DNA of 44,023 bases, taken from positions 1 to 44,023 of the forward strand of contig CABUKD010000014.1 in the NCBI GenBank assembly GCA_902492105.1. The letters run 5' to 3'. The notes under the pieces are model-generated. The model was not told the DNA's origin. It saw nothing but the letters and a program-made list of their open reading frames with translations, and did no database searches. The position numbers and the translations under genes are program-made. This document shows, piece by piece, positions 27,033 to 34,159 of the stretch; positions within the stretch are counted from its first letter, which is position 1, and the number at the start of each line of letters is the position of its first letter. This DNA is from an uncultured Clostridium sp. GTDB taxonomy: Bacteria > Bacillota > Clostridia > TANB77 > CAG-508.

Positions 27033-28739
27033 TTATTTCATTCTTTTTGGTTTTCTTTTCGTTTTCTTTTGTTTTACTTTTGCTTTTTCTAGCTCTGCCT
27101 TTTTTTCATTATTCTCTGTTTTTTCTATTTTTTTGGATTCTAATGTTTCCTCAGTTTTTACTAATTCAATTTTTTCTTTTTCTTCTTCCATAACTTCTGC
27201 TTGTCGTTCTAAAAGTTCCTGCTCGTTATCTTCTTGTTGTGCTAGTTGTTCTTCCTCTTCAATTTCTATTGATTCCTCTTCTTGTTCTTCTATTCTTCTA
27301 CTTGCTTTTCTTTCTTCTTTATTTTCTTCCTCTATTTTTGGTTTCTTTTTTTCTATTTTTTCTTTTTGTTTTACTTCTTTTTTCGATTTTTTATTTTCTG
27401 CTTTTTCTTCTATTACTTCCTCTTCTAGTTTTTCATAACCTGGTTTTCCTAGCAAGTGGAACATATTCTTTTTATACTTTTCTACTCCTGGCTGGTCAAA
27501 TGGATTTACTCCTAACAATTTACCTGAAACAGCACAAGCAAGTTCAAAGAAATAAATTAAATGTCCTAAATTGAATTCATTTAATTGGTCCATGGTAACA
27601 ATAAAATTAGGAACTCCTCCTTCTACATGAGCTTGCACCGTTGCTTCCATCGCTTTTTTATTTACATATTCCAATCCTTTTCCTACTAAATAATTTAGTT
27701 CATCTAGGTTATCTTCATCTTGGCGAATTTCCATATCAGATTCAGATTGTTTAATATCTATAACTGTTTCTATTAAATTTCTTCTACCTTGTTGGATATA
27801 TTGTCCTAAAGAATGTAAATCTGTTGTAAATTCTGCTCCTGTAGGATATATTCCTTTACCTTCTTTTCCTTCGCTTTCTCCAAATAATTGCTTCCACCAT
27901 TCTATAATATAATGTAGTCTTGGCTCATAACTTACTAGTATCTCTATATTTTTATCTTGACTATATAATATATTTCGAATAACTGCATATTGATAGCAAG
28001 CATTATATTTTAAGTTTTGGTCTAGATACTTTTCTTGTGCAAATTTTGCACCTTCTAATAATTTATCTATATCAATTCCAGCTACTGCAATTGGTAATAG
28101 CCCAACCGGTGTTAATACAGAATATCTACCACCTATGTTATCTGGAATTACAAAAGTAGTATATTTTTCTTCATCAGCGATTTGCTTTAAAGCTCCTTGC
28201 TTTTTATCTGTAGTTACATAAATTCTCTTTTTTGCCTCTTTTAGTCCATATTTGTTCTCTAACAATTCACGGAAAATACGAAAGGCAATAGCTGGTTCTG
28301 TAGTAGTTCCAGATTTAGAAATCACGTTAATAGATAAATCTTTATTTCCTATTAGGTCAATTAAATCATTTAAATAATTTGGATTTAGATTATTTCCTAC
28401 ATATAGTATTTGAGGAGTTTTTCTTTGTTCTTTTGGTAAATAATTATAAAAAGTATGGGTTAATGCCTCAATTACAGCTCTTGCACCTAAATATGAACCT
28501 CCAATTCCTATTACTAATAAAATTTCTGAATCTTCTTGTATTTTTTGAGCTGCTTTTTTAATTTTTTCTACTTCTTTTTTATCATAATTGGTTGGCCACT
28601 CTAGCCATCCTAAAAATTCTTTTTTATCTTTTGATTTTTTATGTAGTTCTTCATGTATAGTCACTACTTTGTCTGCATAAGTCATCATTTCTTTTTCTGA
28701 AATGCCTGTATATTTTGTATTTAATTTTACATTTTGCAT
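27033..28739 (-). CDS. pgi: Glucose-6-phosphate isomerase with a long charged C-terminal tail
   Basis: Interconverts glucose 6-phosphate and fructose 6-phosphate in glycolysis. Residues 1-450 are a complete bacterial Pgi: VIGIGGSYLGARA near residue 75, SKSGTTTEPAIAF near 138, GGRYSVLTPVGLLP near 201 and QPGVEKYK near 414. The remaining 115 residues are almost entirely Glu, Lys, Gln and Arg (EEEQLAQQEDNEQE, KKEVKQKEKIEKKK) and should be a disordered or coiled extension. Family members normally stop near 450 residues. The coding DNA of the tail is purine-rich, which creates spurious open frames on the other strand. Confidence 0.95.
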   Translation of the reverse strand: MQNVKLNTKYTGISEKEMMTYADKVVTIHEELHKKSKDKKEFLGWLEWPTNYDKKEVEKIKKAAQKIQEDSEILLVIGIGGSYLGARAVIEALTHTFYNYLPKEQRKTPQILYVGNNLNPNYLNDLIDLIGNKDLSINVISKSGTTTEPAIAFRIFRELLENKYGLKEAKKRIYVTTDKKQGALKQIADEEKYTTFVIPDNIGGRYSVLTPVGLLPIAVAGIDIDKLLEGAKFAQEKYLDQNLKYNACYQYAVIRNILYSQDKNIEILVSYEPRLHYIIEWWKQLFGESEGKEGKGIYPTGAEFTTDLHSLGQYIQQGRRNLIETVIDIKQSESDMEIRQDEDNLDELNYLVGKGLEYVNKKAMEATVQAHVEGGVPNFIVTMDQLNEFNLGHLIYFFELACAVSGKLLGVNPFDQPGVEKYKKNMFHLLGKPGYEKLEEEVIEEKAENKKSKKEVKQKEKIEKKKPKIEEENKEERKASRRIEEQEEESIEIEEEEQLAQQEDNEQELLERQAEVMEEEKEKIELVKTEETLESKKIEKTENNEKKAELEKAKVKQKKTKRKPKRMK

Positions 28740-28775
28740 ATGGTTTTATCCCTCCTCTTTTGTATCTATTCCTAT

Positions 28776-28802
28776 TTTATACTAAGAGTTCTTTTTCTTC
28801 AA
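28776..28802 (-). promoter_or_regulatory. Possible pgi promoter
   Basis: TTGAAG (28802-28797) and TATAAA (28781-28776) on the minus strand are 15 bases apart, about 40 bases before the pgi start. Spacing is short, so this is tentative. Confidence 0.35.
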
Positions 28803-28890
28803 CCATATTTTGAAATTTTTTTAATTTGGTCAATTTACTCTGTGCTTTTAACCAACCTTTATATGCAATCCATCGCTGCTCAGTACTACA
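28777..28890 (-). pseudogene. Possible C-terminal remnant of a DGR-type reverse transcriptase
   Basis: Directly after the variable 3' end of the pilin-like gene an open frame of 37 codons, with no start codon, encodes RWIAYKGWLKAQ followed by a lysine-rich tail to TAA. The (S/A)YKGWLK pattern with a basic tail resembles, from memory, the C-termini of reverse transcriptases of diversity-generating retroelements. Position right after a putative variable region fits. The stretch is short, so the identification is weak. Confidence 0.35.
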
Positions 28891-29035
28891 TTATGTAAAG
28901 TGTACACCTAGTGGAAATGAAAGAACTGCTGTCGACGTCCGGATTTCCTCCGTTGCGGAAGGAAGCTGGATTGAGAGATCCGGAAACGGTGTAAAGGCCA
29001 CCATGATAAACACGATCGCCGGTGTTGTAGGCTTC
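28886..29035 (-). other. Candidate DGR variable region 1
   Basis: From GAAGCCTACAACACCGGC onward, codons shift abruptly to GCC, TAC, ACC, GGC, TCC and GAC, unlike the AT-rich rest of the gene, and the FGE-fold ending YHGGLYTVSG and LYIM is in the position that DGRs diversify. No template repeat or intact reverse transcriptase is in the window. Confidence 0.45.
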
Positions 29036-30130
29036 TTGAGTCCATTCCCTAAAATTTCCTGCAAAATCATAGATATTATTTGCTTTCCAGTTTTCACTAT
29101 ATCCCGCTGTTTGCGGTGTTCCTGCTCCTTCTTCTGTATTATTACTATAATTTCCCCAACTTGTCGAATCTTCTATATCATATCCTTTTCCCGATAACCA
29201 ATTACATACTTCATTCCATTGGTTTCTATATATCATAGTTGTTTTTGCTGTTATTTCATTTTCTTGTTTTTCTTCATTATTTACTATTTTCATACATGCT
29301 GCTTTTAAATTATACCAATTTTGATTTGTTATTACTGTTCCGCCTTTTGCAATTGTTGGATTTTCTATATCTCCTGTTAATTCATATCTTCCTATCTAAA
29401 ATCCTCCATATTGTTCGATACTATCATGGATTTCTTGGTATTCACCTACCATCTTTTGTGCAAAATCTTGTGTACTAGTTGCTCCTAATATTGTTTGGTA
29501 ACTTGAAGTTGTATCATAATCTGTTACTAAATCTGGCTCTCTATAGCCTGTTTCTCCTGGTTTACCCATTGTGTAAATACTAGATTTACTGTATATACTT
29601 GTTGTTACCCCTGTTCCTCCTGTTAATGTTACTGTTTCTTCTGTATACATCTCACCTAATCTTTCTTCACTTACTGGTATCCACACAAATTCATTATTGG
29701 TTCCATCTTGTTTGATTACAAATCCACCTTCTACTGTTTTTTCACCATCTACCGTGGATAGCGTAAATCCTTTTGGCACTGGCACATATACTGGTGTTTC
29801 ATCTTCTGATTCTACTGGGGTTACTTTTTCTGTATCCCACTCCGGTGGCACAGTTGGTTTATCTTCTCCTCCTGAACCTCCTTCTGAATTGCCATTTTCG
29901 TTCATAATATCATTTAATTCATTTACTAAATTTTGTATTTCTTCTTGTTCATTAGCAATAGCTCCCTCCCATGTGTTTTTTGCTTCTTGTGCTGTTCTTA
30001 TAATTCCATCTTCTCCTAGTAACATGTTTATAGTTACTCCTGATAAAATTAAAAGAATTACTATTGTTACTACTAAAGCTATTAAGGTAATACCATTTTT
30101 CTTTTTCTTACTAAAAATTCCTTTTTTCAT
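28886..30130 (-). pseudogene. Prepilin-anchored sulfatase-modifying-factor/C-type-lectin-fold protein with internal amber codon
   Basis: About 414 codons. N-terminus KKKKNGITLIALVVTIVILL is a type IV prepilin signal with cleavage after G, followed by a short helix and a Glu/Ser/Gly linker. From residue 90 it has KVTPVESEDETPVYVPVPKG and FVWIPVSE, and later DFAGNFREWTQEAY, typical of formylglycine-generating-enzyme-like (FGE/C-lectin) domains. An in-frame TAG (29396-29398) interrupts YGGF-stop-IGRYELTG where tyrosine is expected (YGGFYIGRYE), so TAT/TAC became TAG. The last 50 codons have different codon usage (see the variable-region entry). AAAGGAG precedes the start. Protein should be surface exposed if read through or corrected. 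Confidence 0.75.
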
Positions 30131-30226
30131 ATCTTTTTTATTCTCCTTTTCTTTTATTTTTCTTGTGTTTCTTTTTTGTTATTTATATTTTATTTTTTCT
30201 ATATTTTATTTTTTGCACACAAAATT

Positions 30227-30262
30227 AAGATGAATCATGCACTTTTAGGCATAATCCATCTT
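30227..30262 (-). promoter_or_regulatory. Leader hairpin of the first pilin-like gene (possible attenuator)
   Basis: On the minus strand arms 30262-30249 and 30240-30227 pair over 14 bp with two G-U pairs, followed by AATTTTG. The corresponding hairpin before the second pilin-like gene (41054-41087) has different bases that still pair, and a weaker T-run follows. Confidence 0.55.
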
Positions 30263-30330
30263 TTCTATTTTGATATATAATATATAATTTTTGTACAACA
30301 AATAAAACCAAATTTTCTTTAGCTGTTGGC

Positions 30331-30384
30331 TTAAATGTTAACTCTCTCTCTCTCTCTTACTATTTCAAGCTTTTTCTGGTTCAT
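30331..30384 (-). CDS. Short leader ORF with (GA)8 tract, upstream of pilin-like gene 1
   Basis: Encodes MNQKKLEIVRERERVNI and then TAA. AAAGGAG lies 8 bases before its ATG, a better site than most genes have. The Arg-Glu repeat comes from a (GA)8 dinucleotide tract. A related leader stands before the second pilin-like gene. Probably a regulatory leader peptide. Confidence 0.5.
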   Translation of the reverse strand: MNQKKLEIVRERERVNI

Positions 30385-30431
30385 TCGTTTTTCTCCTTTG
30401 TTTTTTTCTTTATCCTTGAGTACATTTTTAT

Positions 30432-30458
30432 TTTATACTAACTACATTCAAAATGCAA
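30432..30458 (-). promoter_or_regulatory. Possible promoter of pilin-like gene 1
   Basis: TTGCAT (30458-30453) and TATAAA (30437-30432) on the minus strand, 15 bases apart. It lies at the same position relative to the leader ORF as the stronger promoter of the second pilin-like gene. Between 30459 and 30587 I see nothing else. Confidence 0.4.
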
Positions 30459-30587
30459 GTATTTTTTTCACTATCTTTTTCGTTATAAAACTTTTAAATT
30501 ATATATTTTGAAACTTCACAAATTGTAACCTTAGAAAAGTTGTCAAAATTCTCCGTCCCCATTGACACATTGACACCCACATTGACA

Positions 30588-31760
30588 CTATTTTAAAACC
30601 TCACTTAACACTTTTGCCAAATATTTCATACTTACCAATGTTTGGTCTAAGGTATTTCCTGTAGCTCCTACTTCTATAATACTTGCTGCTTTTGCTACAT
30701 GTTGGTTATAACCTGAATAACGCAAAATAATTGGTTTAAAAAGTCCTGGATAAAGTTCATTTGCTTTTTCTTGTACTTTAACTGCAAATTTTAAATTTTG
30801 TTGCCAATTTTCATGTTTAATACTGCTTCCATTTCCACCAATAACAAACATTAGCTGTGCTGCATATTCATCTCCAATTTTAACAGTTGGCGCATAGGTG
30901 TTATCTCCTATGGCATCTCTGTGTAAGTCTATTACCACATCTGTATTTTCGTTTTCTTCTAATAGTTTCGTTACGGTTTTTAAAGAACTGCTATAAGAAC
31001 CAGAATAAGAAGGGTAATCATGGTAACCGGTGTCATGTATTACGTTATAGCCATAGCTTTGTAATTGGTTAGTCAGTTCTGTTCCCACACGAATAACAGA
31101 ATAATTTTTGTCTGTTGTTCTAAAGTTACCTGTTTGCTTATATTGATATTTTTCACTTGGCGTATAGCTTTCACAAGAATGAGTATGGAAAAGCAATATA
31201 TTTTTTTTATTTACTGTAATATCCGGTGTTAAGATCTCTTTTGTTAATTTATATTCTGTTTCATTTCTAATTTTTACACCATTATATTGCGTTGTATATT
31301 TTTCTGGTACATTGGATTTTTGTACTTGTGTTTCTAAACCTGTTTCTGCGTGTTGTACTTTTTCTTGTTGATCTTGATTTTGCTGTTTTTTTTGATTTTC
31401 CTTTTCTTCCTGATCCGTTTTCTGTTCATTTGATGCTTGATCCGTATTTGCTACTGCTTGTGTATTTCCATCTGTAACACTAGTAAGCATTTCTAATTCT
31501 ATGCCTAATGCAACCTTTAAAGGTTCTATGTTTGCAGTTTGCTTTTTTTCCTCTGTTGTATGGTTCAAACTTGCAATCCCTGGAACGGTAATATCTACAC
31601 AAGAAAGTAAAGTGTTTTGTGCCAAAAATCCAGTTTTATTAGTATTTTCCTTCGCATGAGAAAAATATTGAATAAGCCCAACTACCACAGCTATTACTAA
31701 AGTAGTTTTTACCAAATATTTAATAATATCTTTTAGGCTAATAACTGCCATATTAATCAT
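30588..31760 (-). CDS. spoIIP: Stage II sporulation protein P (SpoIIP)
   Basis: Endopeptidase/amidase of the SpoIIDMP complex that thins peptidoglycan during forespore engulfment. 390 residues: cytoplasmic N-terminus, one membrane anchor around residues 14-33, a Gln/Lys/Glu-rich spacer (residues 105-140), then the catalytic domain with LLFHTHSCESYTPS near residue 188, VIDLHRDAIGD near 275 and ILRYSGYNQH near 350. His and Glu residues in these stretches bind zinc. Its presence indicates an endospore former. AAAGGAG stands 12 bases before the ATG. It stands alone here, not beside gpr as in Bacillus. Confidence 0.9.
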   Translation of the reverse strand: MINMAVISLKDIIKYLVKTTLVIAVVVGLIQYFSHAKENTNKTGFLAQNTLLSCVDITVPGIASLNHTTEEKKQTANIEPLKVALGIELEMLTSVTDGNTQAVANTDQASNEQKTDQEEKENQKKQQNQDQQEKVQHAETGLETQVQKSNVPEKYTTQYNGVKIRNETEYKLTKEILTPDITVNKKNILLFHTHSCESYTPSEKYQYKQTGNFRTTDKNYSVIRVGTELTNQLQSYGYNVIHDTGYHDYPSYSGSYSSSLKTVTKLLEENENTDVVIDLHRDAIGDNTYAPTVKIGDEYAAQLMFVIGGNGSSIKHENWQQNLKFAVKVQEKANELYPGLFKPIILRYSGYNQHVAKAASIIEVGATGNTLDQTLVSMKYLAKVLSEVLK

Positions 31761-31802
31761 GTACTTGTTTTTCTCCTTTGTCCTAATTTGCTCTTATATA
31801 TA

Positions 31803-31831
31803 AATATATGCCTGTACAAAGGAAATTATTC
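31803..31831 (-). promoter_or_regulatory. Possible SigE-type promoter of spoIIP
   Basis: GAATAATT (31831-31824) and CATATATT (31810-31803) are 13 bases apart on the minus strand, resembling the SigE -35/-10 pattern. SpoIIP is SigE-controlled in Bacillus. Confidence 0.35.
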
Positions 31832-31975
31832 GCTCTAATTACATATTCACATAATATTGCAATTCACAATTCTATTTACTTAGCAAAAAATAGTATATAT
31901 TCTTTTTAATGTGTCACAAAAACTGCATAAGAAAAAAACTGTCCTAAAATTAAAATAACTTTATTTTATAAAAAT

Positions 31976-32107
31976 ATTAGAATTGTCTTTTGAAATTTTT
32001 AAGGCCTTACGTGGGCGACCATTGTGACAGCTGTTCGAGGCATTTATGCCGAGTTACAGATGTCCAAAAGGGGAAAGGCTTTAAAAATTGAAAAAGACAA
32101 TTCTAAT
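31976..32107 (+). ncRNA. Rod-shaped structured RNA or palindromic repeat of unknown identity
   Basis: 132 bases fold into one long rod: 16-bp terminal stem (31976-31991 with 32092-32107), 15-bp stem (31994-32008 with 32075-32089), GACA/CTGT stem (32026-32034 with 32056-32064), and a GGCAT/ATGCC tip at 32039-32050. The middle is far more GC-rich than its surroundings. One position is G-U on the plus strand but A-C on the minus strand, favouring plus-strand RNA. A TATAAA ends four bases upstream. 6S-like RNA or a miniature mobile element are both possible. The rest of 31761-32140 shows nothing. Confidence 0.45.
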
Positions 32108-32140
32108 GTTTTAGATATATATCATGATATTTTAGTACAT

Positions 32141-33463
32141 TTACTGGATTTTATTATCCAATATTTTTTCTTCAATTGCTTTCGCATCAAAAGAAGCTTC
32201 TATTTCTTCTCCACTTTTCATATTTTTGATTTTTATTTTCTGCGTTTGAATTTCATCTTCTCCTATGACAATAACATAAGGAATTTGTAATTTATCTGCA
32301 TATTTCATTTTTGCTTTTAGTTTTTTATCATTTAAATAAATTTCGGTTGGTATTCCTATATTTCTAAGCTCTGAAGCTAGTTTAATAGGTTCTTTCATAT
32401 CTTCTAACATAGGAACAATTAATACTTCTGCCATAGAAGATTTTTGTGCTTGTATTAAGTGCAATTCGTTTAGTTGGTAAAATAATCTTGTTAATCCTAT
32501 AGAAATTCCTACTCCTGGTAATTTTTTGTCGGTATAATATTCTGCTAAGTTTTCATATCTTCCGCCAGAGCAAACACTTCCTAGTTCTCTGTAATCATTT
32601 AAAAATGTTTCATATACGGTACCTGTATAATAGTCTAAGCCTCTTGCTATTGTTAAATCTACTTTAAAGTGAGTATCTGGAATGCCAAACATTCTCATGG
32701 CATTTACAACTGTTTTTAATTCTGTAAGTCCTGTTTGGAATGTTTCATTTGTAATAGAAAGTTGTTCCAATTTTTGTAGTTTCTCGTCTGTGGTTCCATC
32801 GATAGCTATAAAATTCATTACGCTTTCTATATTTTCTGATGACAAGTTTAATTTTTGTAATTCTTCTACTACCGCTTCTTTTCCTATCTTTTCTATTTTG
32901 TCAATAATTCTTAAAATTTCTGCACTATTTTCTTTTTGAGAAATACTTTCAAATAATCCGTTTAAAATTTTTCTATTATTAATGCAAATGGTAAAATCAT
33001 GAAATCCTAGTTCATTAATTAGTTGATAGATAACACTTGGCAATTCTGCATCATTTAAAATACTTAGTTCTCCATCTCCTATAATATCAATATCACATTG
33101 GTAAAATTCACGAAATCTACCTTTTTGTGTTCTTTCCCCACGATATACTTTTCCAATTTGATATCTTCTAAATGGAAAACTTAAATTTCCATAATTTTTT
33201 GCCACATATTTTGCAAGAGGTACTGTTAGGTCAAACCTCATAGCAATATCGGTATCTCCTTTTTGAAAACGATAAATTTGCTTTTCAGTTTCTCCTCCTG
33301 CTTTTGCTAGCAATACTTCTGCTAGTTCTAGTATTGGAGTATCTAATGGTAAAAATCCAAATTTTTGATAAGTATTTTCTATTTTATTTTTCATTTGATC
33401 AAACAAAATTTGTTCATCTGGTAATAATTCCATAAATCCTGATAATGTTCTTGGCTCTATCAT
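32141..33463 (-). CDS. hisS: Histidyl-tRNA synthetase
   Basis: Charges tRNA-His. 440 residues with class II motif 1 at the N-terminus (MIEPRTLSGFMELLP), motif 2 in YRGERTQKGRFREFYQ near residue 108, the histidine-specific ARGLDYYTGTVYE near 265 and VCSGGRYENL. A C-terminal anticodon-binding domain begins around residue 345. Complete and of normal length. AAGGAGG precedes the ATG. It follows the metallo-beta-lactamase gene by 18 bases in an operon with relA, a common order in Firmicutes (relA, hydrolase, hisS). Confidence 0.96.
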   Translation of the reverse strand: MIEPRTLSGFMELLPDEQILFDQMKNKIENTYQKFGFLPLDTPILELAEVLLAKAGGETEKQIYRFQKGDTDIAMRFDLTVPLAKYVAKNYGNLSFPFRRYQIGKVYRGERTQKGRFREFYQCDIDIIGDGELSILNDAELPSVIYQLINELGFHDFTICINNRKILNGLFESISQKENSAEILRIIDKIEKIGKEAVVEELQKLNLSSENIESVMNFIAIDGTTDEKLQKLEQLSITNETFQTGLTELKTVVNAMRMFGIPDTHFKVDLTIARGLDYYTGTVYETFLNDYRELGSVCSGGRYENLAEYYTDKKLPGVGISIGLTRLFYQLNELHLIQAQKSSMAEVLIVPMLEDMKEPIKLASELRNIGIPTEIYLNDKKLKAKMKYADKLQIPYVIVIGEDEIQTQKIKIKNMKSGEEIEASFDAKAIEEKILDNKIQ

Positions 33464-33481
33464 TTTTTTGCCTCCTTCTTT

Positions 33482-34135
33482 TTACGAATCTTCTCTTGGT
33501 TTTAATTCACAATAAATTGGTTTTTCTTCTCCTATAGTAGTTACCCTACCATGTCCTGGGTATACAATAGTTTCATCTGGTAAAACAAGTAATTTATTGG
33601 TAATAGAATCCATAATATCTTGAAAACTACTAGTTGGTAAATCTGTTCTTCCCCATGTTCCATGAAATAATGTATCACCGGAAAAAAGTAGATTTTCTTC
33701 TTTACAATATAAAGAACTACAACCTGCAGTATGACCCGGTGTATGAATTACCTCAAATTCAATATTTCCTATGTGAATGGTATCTCCATCATCTACTCTA
33801 GAGTCTGCTTCTAAATGAACCTCTTCTATTCCAATATATTCTGTTAAACTAATAGCTTTATTATAAATTCCTTCTGCATCTAAACGATGAATTAAAATTT
33901 TTCCACCCTTTTTTTCTTTTAATTCTTTTAATGCTCCTATATGGTCACCATGGCAATGGGTTAAATAAATATATTTTAATTTTGCTTCTAGAATATTAAG
34001 CATTTCTATAATTCTATCTGCTTCTCCTCCTGGGTCTATTACCATAGTTTCTTTACTAATTTCATCTTGTACAATATAACAATTTGTTTTTTCATGTATC
34101 ATTCCACTTACTACTCTAAGCTGTTTTAATATCAT
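33482..34135 (-). CDS. Metallo-beta-lactamase-fold hydrolase (glyoxalase II-like)
   Basis: 217 residues. THCHGDHIGAL near residue 59 is the HxHxDH zinc motif, followed by TPGHTAG near 131, FSGDTLF near 150 and YPGHG near 193, giving the full set of metal ligands of the family. Such genes between relA and hisS are common in Firmicutes and are usually called hydroxyacylglutathione hydrolase-like. The real substrate is unknown. Confidence 0.88.
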   Translation of the reverse strand: MILKQLRVVSGMIHEKTNCYIVQDEISKETMVIDPGGEADRIIEMLNILEAKLKYIYLTHCHGDHIGALKELKEKKGGKILIHRLDAEGIYNKAISLTEYIGIEEVHLEADSRVDDGDTIHIGNIEFEVIHTPGHTAGCSSLYCKEENLLFSGDTLFHGTWGRTDLPTSSFQDIMDSITNKLLVLPDETIVYPGHGRVTTIGEEKPIYCELKPREDS

Positions 34136-34159
34136 TTTTGCTTCTTCCCTTCTTTTGTT

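Noticed and set aside
27133..27574. Plus-strand serine- and leucine-rich open frames
   Set aside because: They are antisense to the Glu/Lys-rich tail of Pgi, whose purine-rich strand produces such frames.
29396..29398. TAG as a sense codon (tyrosine) in this genome
   Set aside because: TAG ends other genes here, such as the intact second pilin-like gene and the 139-residue gene at 19485, so a single amber mutation is simpler.
30341..30358. CT-rich repeats as a CRISPR or tandem array
   Set aside because: They are plain dinucleotide tracts inside short leader ORFs, with no spacers or longer units.
30131..30460. c-di-GMP riboswitch in the pilin leaders
   Set aside because: No match to the conserved cores of known c-di-GMP aptamers. 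The shared elements are a short ORF and simple hairpins.
32024..32290. Plus-strand open frame of 88 codons
   Set aside because: It runs through the rod-like structured element and antisense into hisS, with no ribosome binding site and phenylalanine/leucine-rich composition typical of antisense frames.
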